Shown here: piece after piece, positions 33,420-46,929 of the stretch
Layout of the letters: every line of letters begins with the position of its first letter
Numbering within the stretch: position 1 is the first letter of the stretch
Assembly (NCBI GenBank): GCA_002914805.1
Contig: JXTB01000834.1
Coordinates: forward strand, 13,882 to 77,881
DNA from: Parasponia andersonii
Lineage: Eukaryota > Streptophyta > Magnoliopsida > Rosales > Cannabaceae
Reading direction: 5' to 3'
Length of the DNA: 64,000 bases
Program-made: the position numbers and the translations under genes
Notes under the pieces: model-generated
Told to the model about the DNA's origin: nothing
Database searches by the model: none
What the model saw: the letters and a program-made list of their open reading frames with translations, nothing else

Positions 33420-36400
33420 ACTACATATCATCTAAAAATGCAACACTCATACGAGAACTGTGCTCGTGAAAGATTTTAGGTAGTAAACTTTTGATGAGCG
33501 GATCTGCTATCATAGAGTTTGTATCGATATGCTCAATTGATACTAAATGACTCTATACTCTTTTCCTCACAGCTAAAAACTTAATGTCAATATTTTTTGA
33601 CTTCAATAAGCTCCTGTTGTCGTTAGAATATAAGACCGCCAAGTTATTGTTACAATAAAGCCTCAATGGCCTTTTAATATCATTTACTATATGCAATCCG
33701 ATGACAAATTTTCACAGCCATATTCCCTGATTAGATGCCTCATAACAAGCTATGAATTATACCTCCATAGTTAAAGTAGCTACAATTATCTACTTGGCAC
33801 TCTTCCAGAAAATAGCTCCTCCAACAAAAAGAAAGATATAGCCCGATGTGGACCTTTTAGTGACTAGACATCCCGCAAAATCAAAGTCGGAGTACCCAAT
33901 GATCTCCAAAATATCCAATTTCTGATAAGTAAGTGTGTATTCCTTTGTTCTCTGTCAATACCTCATAACCCTCTTTACTGCATTCTAATGATCCACTCCA
34001 AGATTACTCATATATCTACTTAATATGCCAACTTTGAACACAAAATCCAGACGTGTACATACCTAAGCATACATCAAACTCCCTAAAGCCGAAGCATAAG
34101 AAAACGGTTACATGGCATCTTTATCAACATCACTTTTGGGGATTTGGCTGAGGCTAAATTTATCTCCTTTAGACACCAGAGTGTTCGTTGGTGCACACTT
34201 ATCCATACCAAACCTACTGAACACTCTTTCAATATAACTCTTTTGTGACAACCCAAGGATAGTTTAAGAGCGATCCTAGTGTATCTGTATACCTAATACA
34301 AAAGAGGTGGCTCCAAGATCTTTCATTTCAAAATTCTTCGCAAGAAATCTCTTGATGTTACGCAGTAAAGTTATACCACTACTTACCAGTAGTATATCAT
34401 CAACATAAAGCACTAGGAAGATAAATTTACTCCCACTGAACTTATGATATACACAATCATCAACAGAATTCACCTCGAAATCGAACAAGATGATTACCTC
34501 ATGAAATTTTTTGTACCATTGACGAGAAGCCTGCTTGAGACCATAGATGGACTTCTTAAGTTTACAGACCATAGACTTTAGATCTTTCGATATAAAGTTT
34601 TCTGGCTATACCATATATACCGTCTCATCAATGTCACTATTGAGAAGCATTGTCTTAATGTCCATCTGATGAAGCTCAAGATCATAATGAGCCACAAGTG
34701 CCACAATAACTCTAAAATAGTCCTTCAAAGCAATTGAAGATAAGGTCTCTATAAAGTCAATGTCTTCTTTCTGAGTGAAGTCTTTAGTAACAAGACGTGC
34801 CTTATATCTCTCAATATTGCCTTTCAAATCTCGTTTCATCTTAAATAGTAATTTGATGAGATCCTAAATATCATTGTCTCTTATAGACTTGATTTTCTCA
34901 TTCATGGCATCGATCCATTTTGATGAGATTCTAAACATCGTTGTCTCTCATAGACTTCATTTCTTTATTCATGGCATCGATCTACTTTTGAGAATTAGAA
35001 CTTTGTTTGACTTATGTAAAGTTGATTGGATCATCTTCTACTATCCTAATGTCAAACTCATATTTGTGGAGATATACGATATCGTCATCTAGAATCGTAC
35101 TTCTCCTTTCTTTAGTGGATCTCCTTAAAAGCACTAGCTCTTGAGACTGTTGAGTTTGCTCCATAGGAGCATTTACCTCAGTTGGGATAGGAACCTCCTG
35201 AACATTGTCTTGAACTAGAATAATTACATTTTGAACAATGATATTGTCATGAATAGAATCTTGAGTGTCCTGACCATTGTTAATAGAAACCATAGGAAGA
35301 TAAATGAATTCCTCTTCAAAAATAATGTCCCTAACCTTATTTTCTCTTCCAAACTCAATATCCTCAAGAAATTGGCATTTCTCATCTCAAAGAAAGATTT
35401 TACTATGAGATCATAAAACTTATAACCTCTGGATCTTTTAGAATACCCAACAAAATAATAACTTACGGTTCTTGAGCCTTATTTCTTTTCATTTGACCTG
35501 TAAGGCCTTACCTCAGCTGGACAACTCTAAATATGCAAATGACTTATACTAGGCTTTCGCCTAGTCCAGAGTTCATAAGGAGTTTTAGCCACTACTTTGC
35601 TCGGTACTCTATTAAGGATATATACTGCAGTTTTGAGTGCATCTCCCTATAGTAATTCTGGTAAGATAGAATGACTGATCATACTTCTTACCATATCCTT
35701 TAGTATCTGATTGTATCGTTAAGCAACACCATTCATGCTAGGTTTCACAGGCAGAGTGTATTACAGGACGATGTCGCACTCTTCCAAATACTTGGCAAAG
35801 GATCCTAGAAGTTGCTCATCAAATCCGTCATACCGACTATAGTACTCACCACCATGATCAGATTTGACAGCCTTAATTTTCAACCTCAGCACTATAAGCC
35901 TTAAATATGTCCAATGATTGTGACTTCTCATAAATCAAGTATATGTACCCATAATGAGAATAATTGTCTATGAACGTGACAAAGTATTATTGTCCATTCC
36001 AATAAACCTTAGGAAATGGACCATAGATATTTGTACATATCAGTTCTAAGATACTAGAGCTCCTATTGGCACTTAACTTCCTAATATTTATTTGTTTCTC
36101 CTTTATACACTTAACGCAGACTTTAAAGTCTGTCAAATTAAGAGGACTAAGGATCCCATCAAATACAAGACGTTCAATTCTTTGTTTAGAAATGTGTTCT
36201 AAGCATTTATGCCATAACATCAATGAGTCCTCATTAGTTAATTTTCATTTTGTACCTCTTAAATTAACATGCAAAGTTTCATTAATAAAGGATTAGGTAT
36301 TTAACATATATAAGTTGTTATTAAGAAAACTAGTACCAACAACAATTGAATCACACATAAAACTAAATAAATTATTTCCAAAAGGACAAGTAAGTCCAAA

Positions 36401-37430
36401 TTTGTCTAATATAGAAATAGAAAGCAAATTCCATCTTAAAGACAATACCATAGAAGTCTCATACAAATCCAAATATTTTCCAAAATTTAAAAACAACCTA
36501 AAATACCCTATGACCTCCACCTCAATTGTTTGATCATCGCCCACATAGATGATTTTTTTAGCATCACTTAGCTTCTAGTTCCAAAGGCAACCCTGAATGG
36601 AGACACTAACGTAAGTAGGAGCACCAGAATCTACCCACCAAGTATCCTTAGATACAGAAGTTAAATTACCTTCAGAATAAACATAAATGAGAAGCTTACC
36701 CTTCATAACACGCCAAGCTTTGTGCTTATTGTATTCCTTTTTTAGGTGTCCACTTTTTCTATAAAAGAAACAACCTTGCTCATCTTGCTTCTTCTGTGTC
36801 TTAGCAGATGGAGCTATTTCAGCTTCTTTACCCTTATTCATTTTTCTCTTCTTTACCTTAGAGATAGTGGTCAAGTTAGCACTTTCAGACCTTTGGGTTT
36901 TAATTTTCTCTTCTTCTTGAATACAAATGGCTATTAACTCATTAATATTCCATTTGTCCTTTTGAGCATTATATATAGTCTATAGATTCCCATACTGATT
37001 AGAAAAAGAAAGCAAAACTAAGGCCACAAGTAAATCCTCATTAATTTCTAACTGGAATTCCTTAAGCTTGCCAGCCAAATAAAAAATTTGCATGATGTAT
37101 TCCTTTATATTTTCTTTGTCGATGGACCTTATTGAGATGAGTTTTCCTAAGGTACTAATCATCTCATTCTTTTTATTCTTGAAATATAATTTCTCAAGAG
37201 CAGTAAAGAAATCCTTAGCATTTTTCCCTTTTGGCGAGAGTCCCACGTGATTTCTAGAATATAGCATTTTATGATCATGGCACTCATTTAATTAGACTTT
37301 TCCCATAGCTTAAATTTCCTTTTATCTTCAGTGGAACTTTCTTCCGTAAGAGTAGCGAGTTGGCCTTTTTTGAGTGTTAGGCTAAGATCCATACAACCCA
37401 GTACGATCATGACATTCTTTTTCTAAGCTT
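33420..37430 (-). pseudogene. Copia gag-pol polyprotein pseudogene
   Basis: Minus-strand pieces in order: a gag/UBN2-type domain (37267-36980, FFTALEKLYFKNKKNEM); a zinc knuckle (about 36790-36730, CFFYRKSGHLKKEY) in which two of the CCHC cysteines have become Tyr; an aspartic protease start (WWVDSGAP); a pre-integrase/integrase HHCC region (LWHKCLEHIS, CVKCIKEKQ, 36223-35987); and integrase core remnants. Reverse transcriptase (34839-34276) follows with HQMDIKTMLLN and the YVDD active site in FLVLYVDDILL. RNase H remnants are near 33890-33770 (YSDFDFAGC, STSGYIF). Frames are broken between and within the domains, so no functional polyprotein is possible. All parts match plant Ty1/copia. Confidence 0.9.
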
Positions 37431-38767
37431 TAAAATTTGTGCCCGTAAGCACAGGAATTCTACTCAGATTGGCAAAAATACTAGTAGTAGAAACTAAACA
37501 AAGAACAAAATAATACCATAAATTAAACATGCTCATAACTTGAATATCATACATAGGTATACAATTTAATTACAAAAAATATGCAAATATGACATATATC
37601 ACATTATCATAAAAGTAGGTCACCATGACAAGATACCTACTGCAACATTAACAAGCCTTCTTTTGGGCTGACTCATTAACTTGTAAGTGGTACCATCAAG
37701 TGTAATGATCAAATATTGATAATAAATCCTATAAAATAACAAACTTTCCTTTGGGCCGATTTATTGCTCACATAGAAACTGAACAAGCGTCACACATTTA
37801 CCATCATATATGTGTTTCTTATTGTGTCAAATGATCACATTTCCTTTCAGTCGATAATCACCCGCATTAACAATAATCTCACGATATCTTCATATGTTAA
37901 ACTAAACAAAACTACACAATAGAGATTACTTTGACAATGTATTACTTTATCATATTTAATATTTAATCTAACATACAAGATAAATGATACAAAGAAAATT
38001 GACCAAAATGCCCAAAAAACGACTATAAAATAGCTGAAAATTTGAAATTTTCTTTGCTAGAATTTTCGGTAGACTTGCTAAACAATACTGGTAGATCACC
38101 CAATCTACTACCTAAGGCTACTGATTCTGGTAGGTCTACTGCCTGAAGCTACCGATTTTGGCAGAAACAAAATGCTTATTTCAACAGCTTTTTCAATAGA
38201 GTATCCAACAATAGCTAGTAGACAAATTCTAACAGTGATTGTATTGTCAGATTCAATCATCTTTAATTTGACTAAATACTTTATCAATCTTAGAACCAAA
38301 TAGGATTTTTAAAGGATAAAGTATAGGTCATTTTAGGCTTTAATAGGTTGAAAAATAGGTCAAAACTCCATAATTTAAGTAGAAAAATGACCGAAATCTA
38401 TCAAAAAATTCATCCTGAAAAATATGAAATTAGGTCAAAATTAACATGTGCTGACAGTGACCAGTAGACTGCTCCTTAAGGGGCGGTTTACCGGTCCCCT
38501 AAAAACCTCAAAAATCTAGGTTTTTTAAGATTCAAAAAATTAGCCTAAAATATCAAAAAAATATCGAAAATTGATATTTTAAGCCCCAAATCTAAAACAT
38601 AAATAATCCAAAGCAAAAACCTAACCCTCATAGCATCAAATACTAAATAAATCATGTAAAATCATATATCATACATGTATAATCTAAATCCTAGAAATCC
38701 AAATAGGCATAGATTATGAAAACTATATATATACATGAAAACGTAATTAATTTTAATATGAAATCTC

Positions 38768-38781
38768 TCTCTGATACCACT
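38768..38781 (-). other. Copia primer-binding site
   Basis: On the minus strand, directly inside the 5' LTR, AGTGGTATCAGAGAG contains TGGTATCAGAG, complementary to the 3' end of initiator tRNA-Met, the usual copia primer. Confidence 0.85.
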
Positions 38782-39267
38782 TGTTAGGATGAATATAGGA
38801 TTGCAAATAACAAACACAAACCATAGATCATTCATGCAAAACTGATAGGCAAGGATTTATTGAGTATACCTGAGTCCATGGCTAATTTATAGAGGATTAG
38901 AGATGGAGTGATTGAAGGCAGAAGCATAAATAAGAGATGTTGTCTTGAGGATTTTGATTTTCTATATCCTAAAGCCTAACTCACTCAGATGAAGTTCTCT
39001 ATAACTAATGGTGGGTTACAAAGAATTGAGCGTACATGATATTTGGCTGCAAGGACCATACTCCTAACAGGTTCTTTAAATAGTTCCTGTTGAGTATCTA
39101 TCAAACCCAACTGGGTGACTAATAAGATATCCACATTGGTATTCATACCTAATTAGATATTCTGACTAACCTTTATTAAATCACATATTGGGTCCTTATA
39201 AAATAATATGGTCCAATACAATTATTTCGTATATATGGCCTAATATAGGAAATATAATTTCCTAACA
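38782..39267 (-). repeat. Copia 5' LTR
   Basis: Begins 'tgttaggatgaatatagg' and ends 'atttcctaaca', with intact TG...CA termini when read as TGTTAGG...CCTAACA. It is 486 bases and is the promoter-bearing LTR for the minus-strand transcript. Confidence 0.9.
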
Positions 39268-39272
39268 CGTGC
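39268..39272. repeat. Target-site duplication of the copia element, right
   Basis: CGTGC, identical to 32421-32425. Confidence 0.85.
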
Positions 39273-41217
39273 CTCATCTAAATAATATTAGTGTGCTTTA
39301 TGGTAATTAGAAATTTTAATTCTAGAGTCTTGACTATTATTGTTACTACTTCTCCATTTCTATACTTATGATATTAAACATAAACATAATAGAATGATAA
39401 AATTATTCTATATTATAAACTTTCTCAGAATAATTTTTATTCTCAAGCATCGAAATGAGCTAATGAACATAGAAATAGTCTGTTTAAGGAAATAATATGC
39501 AGTTTGTTTAATGTTATTGCAATTGAAATTACCAATAAAAATCACAAGAGCGTAAATTAAAGTGTAATCTCGTGTCTCATAAAAACTAAGAGAAAAAAAA
39601 ACAAGAAATTGTATCCAAACCCTTTTTATTTGGTAATGTCTCCAATTGAGTACTATTTATGTTAACCAAATACAAACAAGTATCATGTCCATATAATGAG
39701 GATAGCAAAACCATATTAGACTAAGCTTTCCAATGATTAATTGACTTGTTATGTTTAAATCTTTCATATTTTAACACGTTAAGAAATAGGGAGAAAAGAA
39801 AGTAAAAAAATAATATGAAAAAATTAAGTGTACATTTTTGGTATTTTGTTTGTTTGGTTTTAGAATTTGTCCAAATGGATAACACACAGGTATATCATCT
39901 TGTACTATCTACTGTATACGATGATTGATGACTGCCATAAATCCTAAATATGTATAGGAATAAATTAAAGTACCAATACAAATTGGATATGTACGAAAAA
40001 AGGATAGAAAATAAAATTAACATTTTGGAACTAATTCTACGAACATTTAAGCTAATGGGTTGATTGTATAGGAATAAATTAAAGTACCAATACAAATTGG
40101 ATATGTACGAAAAAAGGATAGAAAATAAAATTAACATTTTGGAACTAATTGTACGAACATTTAAGCTAATGGGTTGATATTATTTCATCAATTAAAAACT
40201 ACGACACATCAAATAGAACGAAAAAAATTCAACAGTAATAATAAGACTATGAATCTCAAACTGGTGTCATAGAAAATATGGGCAAATATATTGTAAAAAG
40301 CTGGTAAGCTGGAGATAATACAAATAAATAATAATTTAAATTAAAGGTACAAAGAAGAAAACGGTAAAAATATGAAAATGGTGAAGAGTAAGGAACATTG
40401 GGCCACCGCTAAAATGAAATGATGAAGTACTTCCTTCAAAAGCCACCAAAAATCGATCGACAAACTCTAAGCTAACTTAACTGAGTTTTACTATTAGGCC
40501 ACCCATTAATAGCATAGCACATGGGCTTTACACACACCAGTTGCCAAAATCGTTTTTGCAGACCAAACATTAGAAGAAAAAAAATCGTTTCAATTGTTTT
40601 TATTTTATTGAAGTAAAAAGTACAAAATTAGTCTGAATTTTTAGGATATATAAGAAAAGAAAGAATAAAGTGTCTAGTATACCCCTATTAAATAAATAAA
40701 TTATTTTATTTTATTCAAAAAACTAAAGATAAAAGGGGGAAAAAGTGAACCATGACCTGCTTAGGCAGACTAAGTATTTACAGTATATGAAACGGCTAGG
40801 CGCAGTTTTTGTTAATGCATATAAAGGCCAATTTTCTTTTTTTTTTTAAAGAAAAAAAAAACAAGTTTTAGATCCAACATAGATGGTTACAATAATAGTC
40901 ATAAAAATATATGTACTTTTTTTCTACGTCAATTTAAAATGGCCTTTCTCTATGCCTATTTAACAAATGAACGTACTATAATTTTAATTATTGTAACATT
41001 CTCTAATTTCACATACGAACGCATGAGTAATTTTATGCTTTGTCTAATAAAATTGAAAAATACTATTCAACTTAGAACTAATAAAATAGTGAATAATTAA
41101 AACTTCTAAAACTTTTTAAGATATCAATAAAACTTCACTCGTATATTTTCACGTAATATAATACATACAAACATATACACAAGCATAACAGACCTCTTTT
41201 ACAGTTTTGATAAACGT
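39273..41217. other. AT-rich intergenic region
   Basis: Apart from the 114-bp tandem duplication at 39951-40178 no structure or coding region is recognised. Confidence 0.55.
39951..40178. repeat. 114-bp tandem duplication, two copies
   Basis: Copy 1 (39951-40064) and copy 2 (40065-40178) both run from 'tgtataggaataaatt' to 'aagctaatgggttgat'. Only one difference was seen ('attctacg' versus 'attgtacg'), so the duplication is recent. Confidence 0.93.
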
Positions 41218-42710
41218 CTAATTGTACATTTATTATGAGATTAGATCATCATTATACACTTAGAGTTTCATTAAATTTCCTAATTTAAAGCACTTATATA
41301 GACATAGGAATAAAAGCAAGAATTACCCCTAATTTGTGCTAAATATTCGTTTTTGCGCAGGTTTCATAAAATGGGCATAAATTCTAAACTACATAGGATT
41401 TTGATCCAATTCTTGAACTCATGGATTCTGCACTCAATTATTTACTAAATCTAATTTATAAAATCTGCCCAGATTATTTTAAAATGGGTCTCAAATAGAT
41501 AAAATTTTAAATTAGACTGCATTCAAATTCAGCCCAACACCCTTCAATATTTGACTCATTCTGACATCATTACAATCTCAAATGGAGTAATTCTTGATAC
41601 TATAGATATGTACACAAAAATATCTAGATAATTTGTTCTTTAAGAAAATTCAAAAGAAGCAGAAATCTAGGTAAAAATATCAGATTTTCCCAGATGATAA
41701 GATCAGCAACCAATTTTGACTCAGCAAAACCTATCTTCACAATTTTTGCTATAAGTGAAGAAATACATCTCCAATGGATGTAATTTTGGTGGCATACGAC
41801 TTTTAAGGCTTCTTTTTGTCCAAATTCATGGAATTTCTGGTACATCTTTGGGAAGGACTGAATCTGTCAAAACAAGTAGCCAACTTGGTCTTATCTTTAG
41901 TCTACAAATTTTGACTTTGTATCTTTAAGTTTTCCTATAAATAAGTTTTCCTATAAATAGATGCTTAAGCTAGGCTTAGGAGGTATCTTAGTTTTGAGAA
42001 CAAGATCACTCTCTTTTATTCTCCTCCTGTTATTCATATTATTGTAATCTTGCTTTGCCTTCAAAATAGTAAGAGTTCTGTGTTTAAAGTTATGTTCATA
42101 CTTGTTGTTCTTTTTCATCATGTTTACTTAATCTTGTATGTTGCTAAGGTAAAAGGGTGAATCTCTTGGGAGAAAGATAAGTATAATCTAAACTCTGGGT
42201 ACACTTCATTATTTATATCTTTTAATCACTGTTATACATGTGCTACTTTATTTTCTTAATCAATTGTAATACCCTCCTTATTAAGTGGTGGGTCTTGATT
42301 TATTGTAGTCAACCTTTAGCACAACAAATACTTGATTCCTTTGTACTAATATTGCACAACTAATAATAGACCTTTAATGATTAATCTTCCGATTGGAATC
42401 TCCATTATGTGTGGATTTCAATTAGGTGATAAAAGAGCTTAGGTTATACTTATTTAATATATCTAAGAGTGGATTCCCTAAACTTAGCAATTATTTAATT
42501 CTGCAATATTTTTGTCACTTTGTTTCATATTGTCATAATCATCCTACAACATACTTTTTTCCATCATTTTTATTCTTGTAATATATGTGTTATAGTTTTG
42601 TATTATTCACTAATTTTCCTATGGATTGATCTCGGTCTCACCAAGTAATTTATTACTTTAATACTCCTGCACTTGAGAAAAGATTTTATTAATTTGAATC
42701 AGTCAAGTTT
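41218..42710 (+). repeat. Gypsy 5' LTR
   Basis: Begins 'tgataaacgtctaattg' and ends around 'gaatcagtcaagttt'. It carries a TATA box that is duplicated here (see 41927-41958). It lacks about 120 bases present in the 3' LTR at about 51440-51570. Confidence 0.85.
41927..41958 (+). promoter_or_regulatory. Duplicated TATA segment of the 5' LTR
   Basis: 'aagttttcctataaat' occurs twice head to tail (41927-41942, 41943-41958), followed by 'ag'. The 3' LTR has a single copy (51027-51042). 'CTATAAATAG' is the likely core promoter of the element. Confidence 0.8.
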
Positions 42711-42728
42711 TTGAGGCTATTGCCGGGG
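42711..42728 (+). other. Gypsy primer-binding site
   Basis: 'ttgaggctattgccgggg' directly follows the LTR and differs at a few positions from the tRNA-Asp-complementary site of Athila elements. Confidence 0.65.
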
Positions 42729-42851
42729 AGGTAAAATTTATTCTACAAACTATAATTTCATTTATTTTCCTTTTAATTATCATCTCATCCTTTTCCTTCT
42801 TCATTTTCTTTCTTATTGATAAAAAAAATCCTTTCTTGTTTTTTCATTTGT

Positions 42852-44368
42852 ATGAAAGTTAGGTCACGCTCATCAAGTGGTAGACTTATTAGGAAGCCTT
42901 CATTTTCTCTTGAAAACATGGCCGAAAGTCAAATTGACCAAGGAGATAATCATTCTGTACATAATCACTAAGCTAGACCTAGGATACTAAGAGACCACAT
43001 GAATCCCACAAGAATAGGTACATCTCATGTTTAGTTTTTCCTCCTGATGCATCTCATTTTAATTTCAAGCACAGTATCATTCAACTTCTACCAACTTTTT
43101 ATGACTTAGATTCAGAAAATCCGTATTTGCATTTAAGGGAATTTGAAGAGATGTATAATACTTATAATGACCAAAATTGTAGCATGAACACCATTCGAAT
43201 TAAGCTTTTTCCTTTTTCATTAAAAGATAAAGCTAAAACATGGCTATAAAATTTTAGGTCGGGCTCCATTGGTTCTTGGGATGAAATGCAACAACAGTTT
43301 TTTTAAAAAAAATTTCTTCCTTGCCAAACAAATTCTTTCAAAAGGCAAATCACTACTTTCACTCAAAAACAAGGAGAAATATTTTACCAGTATTAGGATA
43401 GGTATAAAGAATTACTTAATACTTGTCCTCACCATAGTTTTGAAACGTGGAGGTTAATGTCACATTTTTATGAGGGATTAATACCTAGAGATAGACAAAT
43501 AGTCGAAATGATATGTAATGGTACTTTTAAAAATAAAGACCCCAATGAGGCAATTGAATACTTAGACTTACTAGCTGAAAATGCACAAAATTGGGACACT
43601 GTAAGAACTTTTGAGGCACCTACCAAAACTCAACCCTCTACATCTAGTGGAGGCATATATAATCTTAGGGAAGATCACAAGTTCCAAGCCAAACTTGCAT
43701 CCTTAACTAGAGAAGTCGAGGCACTTGAAATGAAAAAGAGTGGTCAAGTGAAATATGTGCAAGAAATTGTGTGTCATATTTGTAAAACTAATGATCACTC
43801 AATTAATAATTATCCAACTTTGCCTTCTTTTAAGGAATGTCTTTATGAGCAAGCTAATATTTTAAATACATTCAAAAGACCAAATCCTAATCCATATTCT
43901 CAAATATATAATCCCAGATAGAGAAATCACCCAAATTTTAGTTGAAGGAATGATAATCATGTACAATCTTCACAACTACTATTTCATGCACAACAAAAAT
44001 TTCAAAATCCTCAAAGTTATGCACCTTACATACCTCCTAGGAAAAATTTTGAAGAAACATTGCATTCATTCATTAAAAAGCAAGAGCTTATCAATACTTA
44101 AAATGCCCAAACTATGGCGGATTTGAAAGATACTCTTGCAAAATTTGCATCTGCCCTCCAAATTCAAGAGAAAGGTAAGTTTCTCTTTCAATCATAGCAA
44201 AACCCCAAGGGACAATTCAATTCACATGCAAGATCCTTTGGAGACCAACCTATGGATCAAGTCAAATCAATCATGACTCTTCGTAATAGTAAGATTGTTG
44301 AAAAACCTATTCTTGAACCTTGTGAGAAAGATGATGAATTAAACTCCAAGGGTAAAGGAAGAAGTTAA
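42852..44368 (+). pseudogene. Athila-like gag pseudogene
   Basis: From ATG at 42852, frames give IIQLLPTFYDLDSENPYLHL, then DKAKTWL and SWDEMQQQFF, typical of the plant gypsy gag fold. An open stretch at 43457-43921 reads SHFYEGLIPRDRQIVEMICN, DPNEAIEYLDLLAENAQNWD and a zinc-knuckle remnant CHICKTNDHSINNYP, whose last Cys is now Tyr. It ends in a polar segment with LAKFASALQIQEKG before the 2.5-kb insertion. Several TAG/TAA stops interrupt it (for example W-to-stop after KTWL). Gag would form the virus-like particle of the element; this copy cannot. Confidence 0.87.
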
Positions 44369-44371
44369 ACT

Positions 44372-46920
44372 TGTCATGACCGAAAATCTAAAACCGTGAC
44401 TTTTAGTAATTTTAAGTGAAAATATAATAAAATATTAATTTAACAAAATTTAAGAGAAATCATGTATTAGATAATTTCGTTTTGATCCTCAAATTATTAT
44501 AAATTCCATAATCATTAAAACTCTTATTAGTTTTAATTTCATATAAAAGAAATATTCATCAAAGTATAAGAAAATTTCTAACAATCTCTTTTAAAACTTT
44601 TTGAGAAATTATAAGCTTTAATAATTGAGTTTAACTGAAATATTTAGTTCAATGTCTAAAATGTATTATATAAAATTATTTGTTATTTCAAATACTCAAT
44701 TTAACAATAAAACCATCCACATACATCCACCTACTAATCTTAGCTAAATAACTAAACAAGGAAAGAAGGATAACAGAGTACGAACACCTACCAAGGATTA
44801 GTACTAGAACAGTATACACAAACTACATAGCTTGTCTATCCATTAAGACGACTATCTCAATTAGACAAACACCTGAAAGTGGGAGAAGTAGGAGGATGAG
44901 CATTCACATGTTCAGTAGAAATTCAATTACCTTTTTGAATAGATACAATTTTACCAAACCTGCATGGTTAATACCTTCTCGAAAATCCATTTAAAAACTA
45001 GATATATAAAATAGTTGGTATCTAGAATAATGACATTTTCAAAAACCAAAACCAGAAACATATGTTTGTATATATCGTAATCAACCAAGTATATGAGTGA
45101 GCTCTCATCCTCCATTCACGACCCTGTAATACCTCTGTAGCAAAGGTACCCAGCATCCTGATATTACCTGTAGGTGTATCAACTAAAAACTTACACAGGA
45201 GCCTAGGTCTTTTACCTAGCACTGTAGCAACTCGCCGGCGATCTAAACTACTATGATGCAATAATAGAACTCAAGTGTATGATCCTATGGTATGTCCAAC
45301 ATGTAATTGTTTACAATAACAATACATCCATGAATTAAATCATGCTTTAAAAATTCAACTTAGCATTATTCTGGGATTTAATATAACATGAGCAATACAC
45401 TACTATTTTACCTCATAATCACAATATAAAAATATGTAAAATAATCCACACAGTCTAATCCCAGTATAATCTAATAATTTTCAACGATTTGTCAATCTAT
45501 CGTAAGATCACAATTTTTCATAAATAAGTTTTAATGAAATTATAAAACAAACAGATATAAAATCAGGTAATTGAACTCCTACCTTGATATGGTAGTAATA
45601 CCAGGTCAATGATGCTCGAAAAATCCCTGGCTAGTCACTCATGTGCTTAAATGACAATTTAGGGATCCTGGTAAGTCCATTTCAAAAAATAACTTTTCCA
45701 TCGGAGCCTCAAATGGAGAAACAGAGATCACCACTGAATTCAGAACACCAAAAAATGTTAGATTAGATATATACTTTGTCAAAAATGGATTCTGGTGCGG
45801 GACCAACCCGTGGCACACAAAACGGTGTAATTTGTGACACGAAATTCTAATTTTCGTTCAATAGCGAAACATAGTCGTATTTTATATCAAAATTCATGTC
45901 TCGACCTTATTAAGTCCAAATTTGAAATCATAACTCAGTTTGGAGGTCCCTAGCATTATTTAAGCCCAAAATTCCGAGAATTACAAAAATCTCTCTTTTT
46001 GGAATTAATACAAAAAATGTCCAATTTTTCCAAAGTATTTAGAAAAATATAATCTTTGCTGATTCTTTGCAAGAATATCACTTTTCTAAAATATTACAAA
46101 AAATATCAATAAAATAATTATTTAAGAAAATAACATTTTCAAAAATATTTAAAAAACAATATCAACTTCACTAACTATTTGTTAAAATGTCAATTTTGCA
46201 ATTATATTTTGAAAAATTATAATTTTCTAATCTCAACCTAAGGCCCAAATCTGCATGATAACAGACTCTAGTCTAACACTATTGAGTTTTATAAAAATAT
46301 CACTTTTGTTCTAGCTTAGAAAAATACCATTTTTCTAATTAGAAAATTAACACATTTCTAGATATCATTTTAACTTTTACCAACCATAATTGTTCATGAT
46401 TTTTAACCATCTTTCACTTTATATATTTACCTCGGATAAAATAATTATCTAACCAAAAATTTACGAAAATATCACTTTTTTACTTAATTGGTAAAAACAG
46501 TAAAAGTGGTAAAAACTCATCGGAGATGAATTTTGACGAGCAACCACTTGGAATTGATCGGCGATAGTGAGACGAGACTCCAATTGCTGGAGGAGTTGAA
46601 AACGGAGGTCGGACGACGCTCCGGTGGCCAGAAAACCTCACCGGAGGCAGAATCTTTGCGGGACCACTACGGTTTCGTCCGATGTCGAAACGGCGGGACT
46701 AGTGGTGTTGGCTGAGACGGCGGCAGATCCGATGTTTTTTCTCTCTTTTCTCTCTTCCCAGTGGCTTTCTTTGAGATAATTTGAGAATTCTGAATCCCTT
46801 TTATGCAATTAAGGGGTATTGTAGCACCTCAATATAATATTCAGATATTTTGAATATTTTATTTCGTAAATCAATAATTACAATTATGCTATTAGCTCTA
46901 AAAAGTCCAAAATACCCTTA
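44372..46920. mobile_element. 2.5-kb insertion inside the gypsy element
   Basis: Gag-like sequence stops at 44368 and pol-like sequence resumes near 46930. The intervening 2549 bases begin 'tgtcatgaccgaaaatc', end 'aataccctta', and are flanked by 'aaact' on both sides (44367-44371, 46921-46925), a candidate 5-bp target duplication. It has a GC-rich patch near 46510-46730 and no transposase or polymerase domain. 'TGTCATGACC' starts are typical of LTRs of non-autonomous LTR elements, so a solo LTR or LARD is the best guess. Open frames inside (45022-45261 minus, 46533-46715 plus) have no recognised domain. Confidence 0.6.
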
Positions 46921-46929
46921 AAACTTATC

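Larger units (their letters stand above)
32426..39267 (-). mobile_element. Full-length Ty1/copia retrotransposon, decayed
   Basis: A 6842-bp element in minus orientation with two LTRs (32426-32912 and 38782-39267), a tRNA-iMet-type primer site, a purine-rich tract and a 5-bp target duplication. Order on the minus strand is gag, zinc knuckle, protease, integrase, reverse transcriptase, RNase H, which is the copia order. Coding regions are split by many stops and frameshifts. LTRs differ at about 33 of the first 210 positions compared by eye (about 84% identity), so the insertion is old. Confidence 0.93.

Noticed and set aside
39895-40137. 80-codon minus-strand frame with an internal repeat
   Set aside because: The repeat is the 114-bp DNA duplication; the peptide has no other sign of being real.
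46533-46715. 60-codon frame with GC-rich sequence
   Set aside because: It sits in the non-coding insertion; resemblance is only to the GC-rich patches common in LTR leaders, not to a protein.
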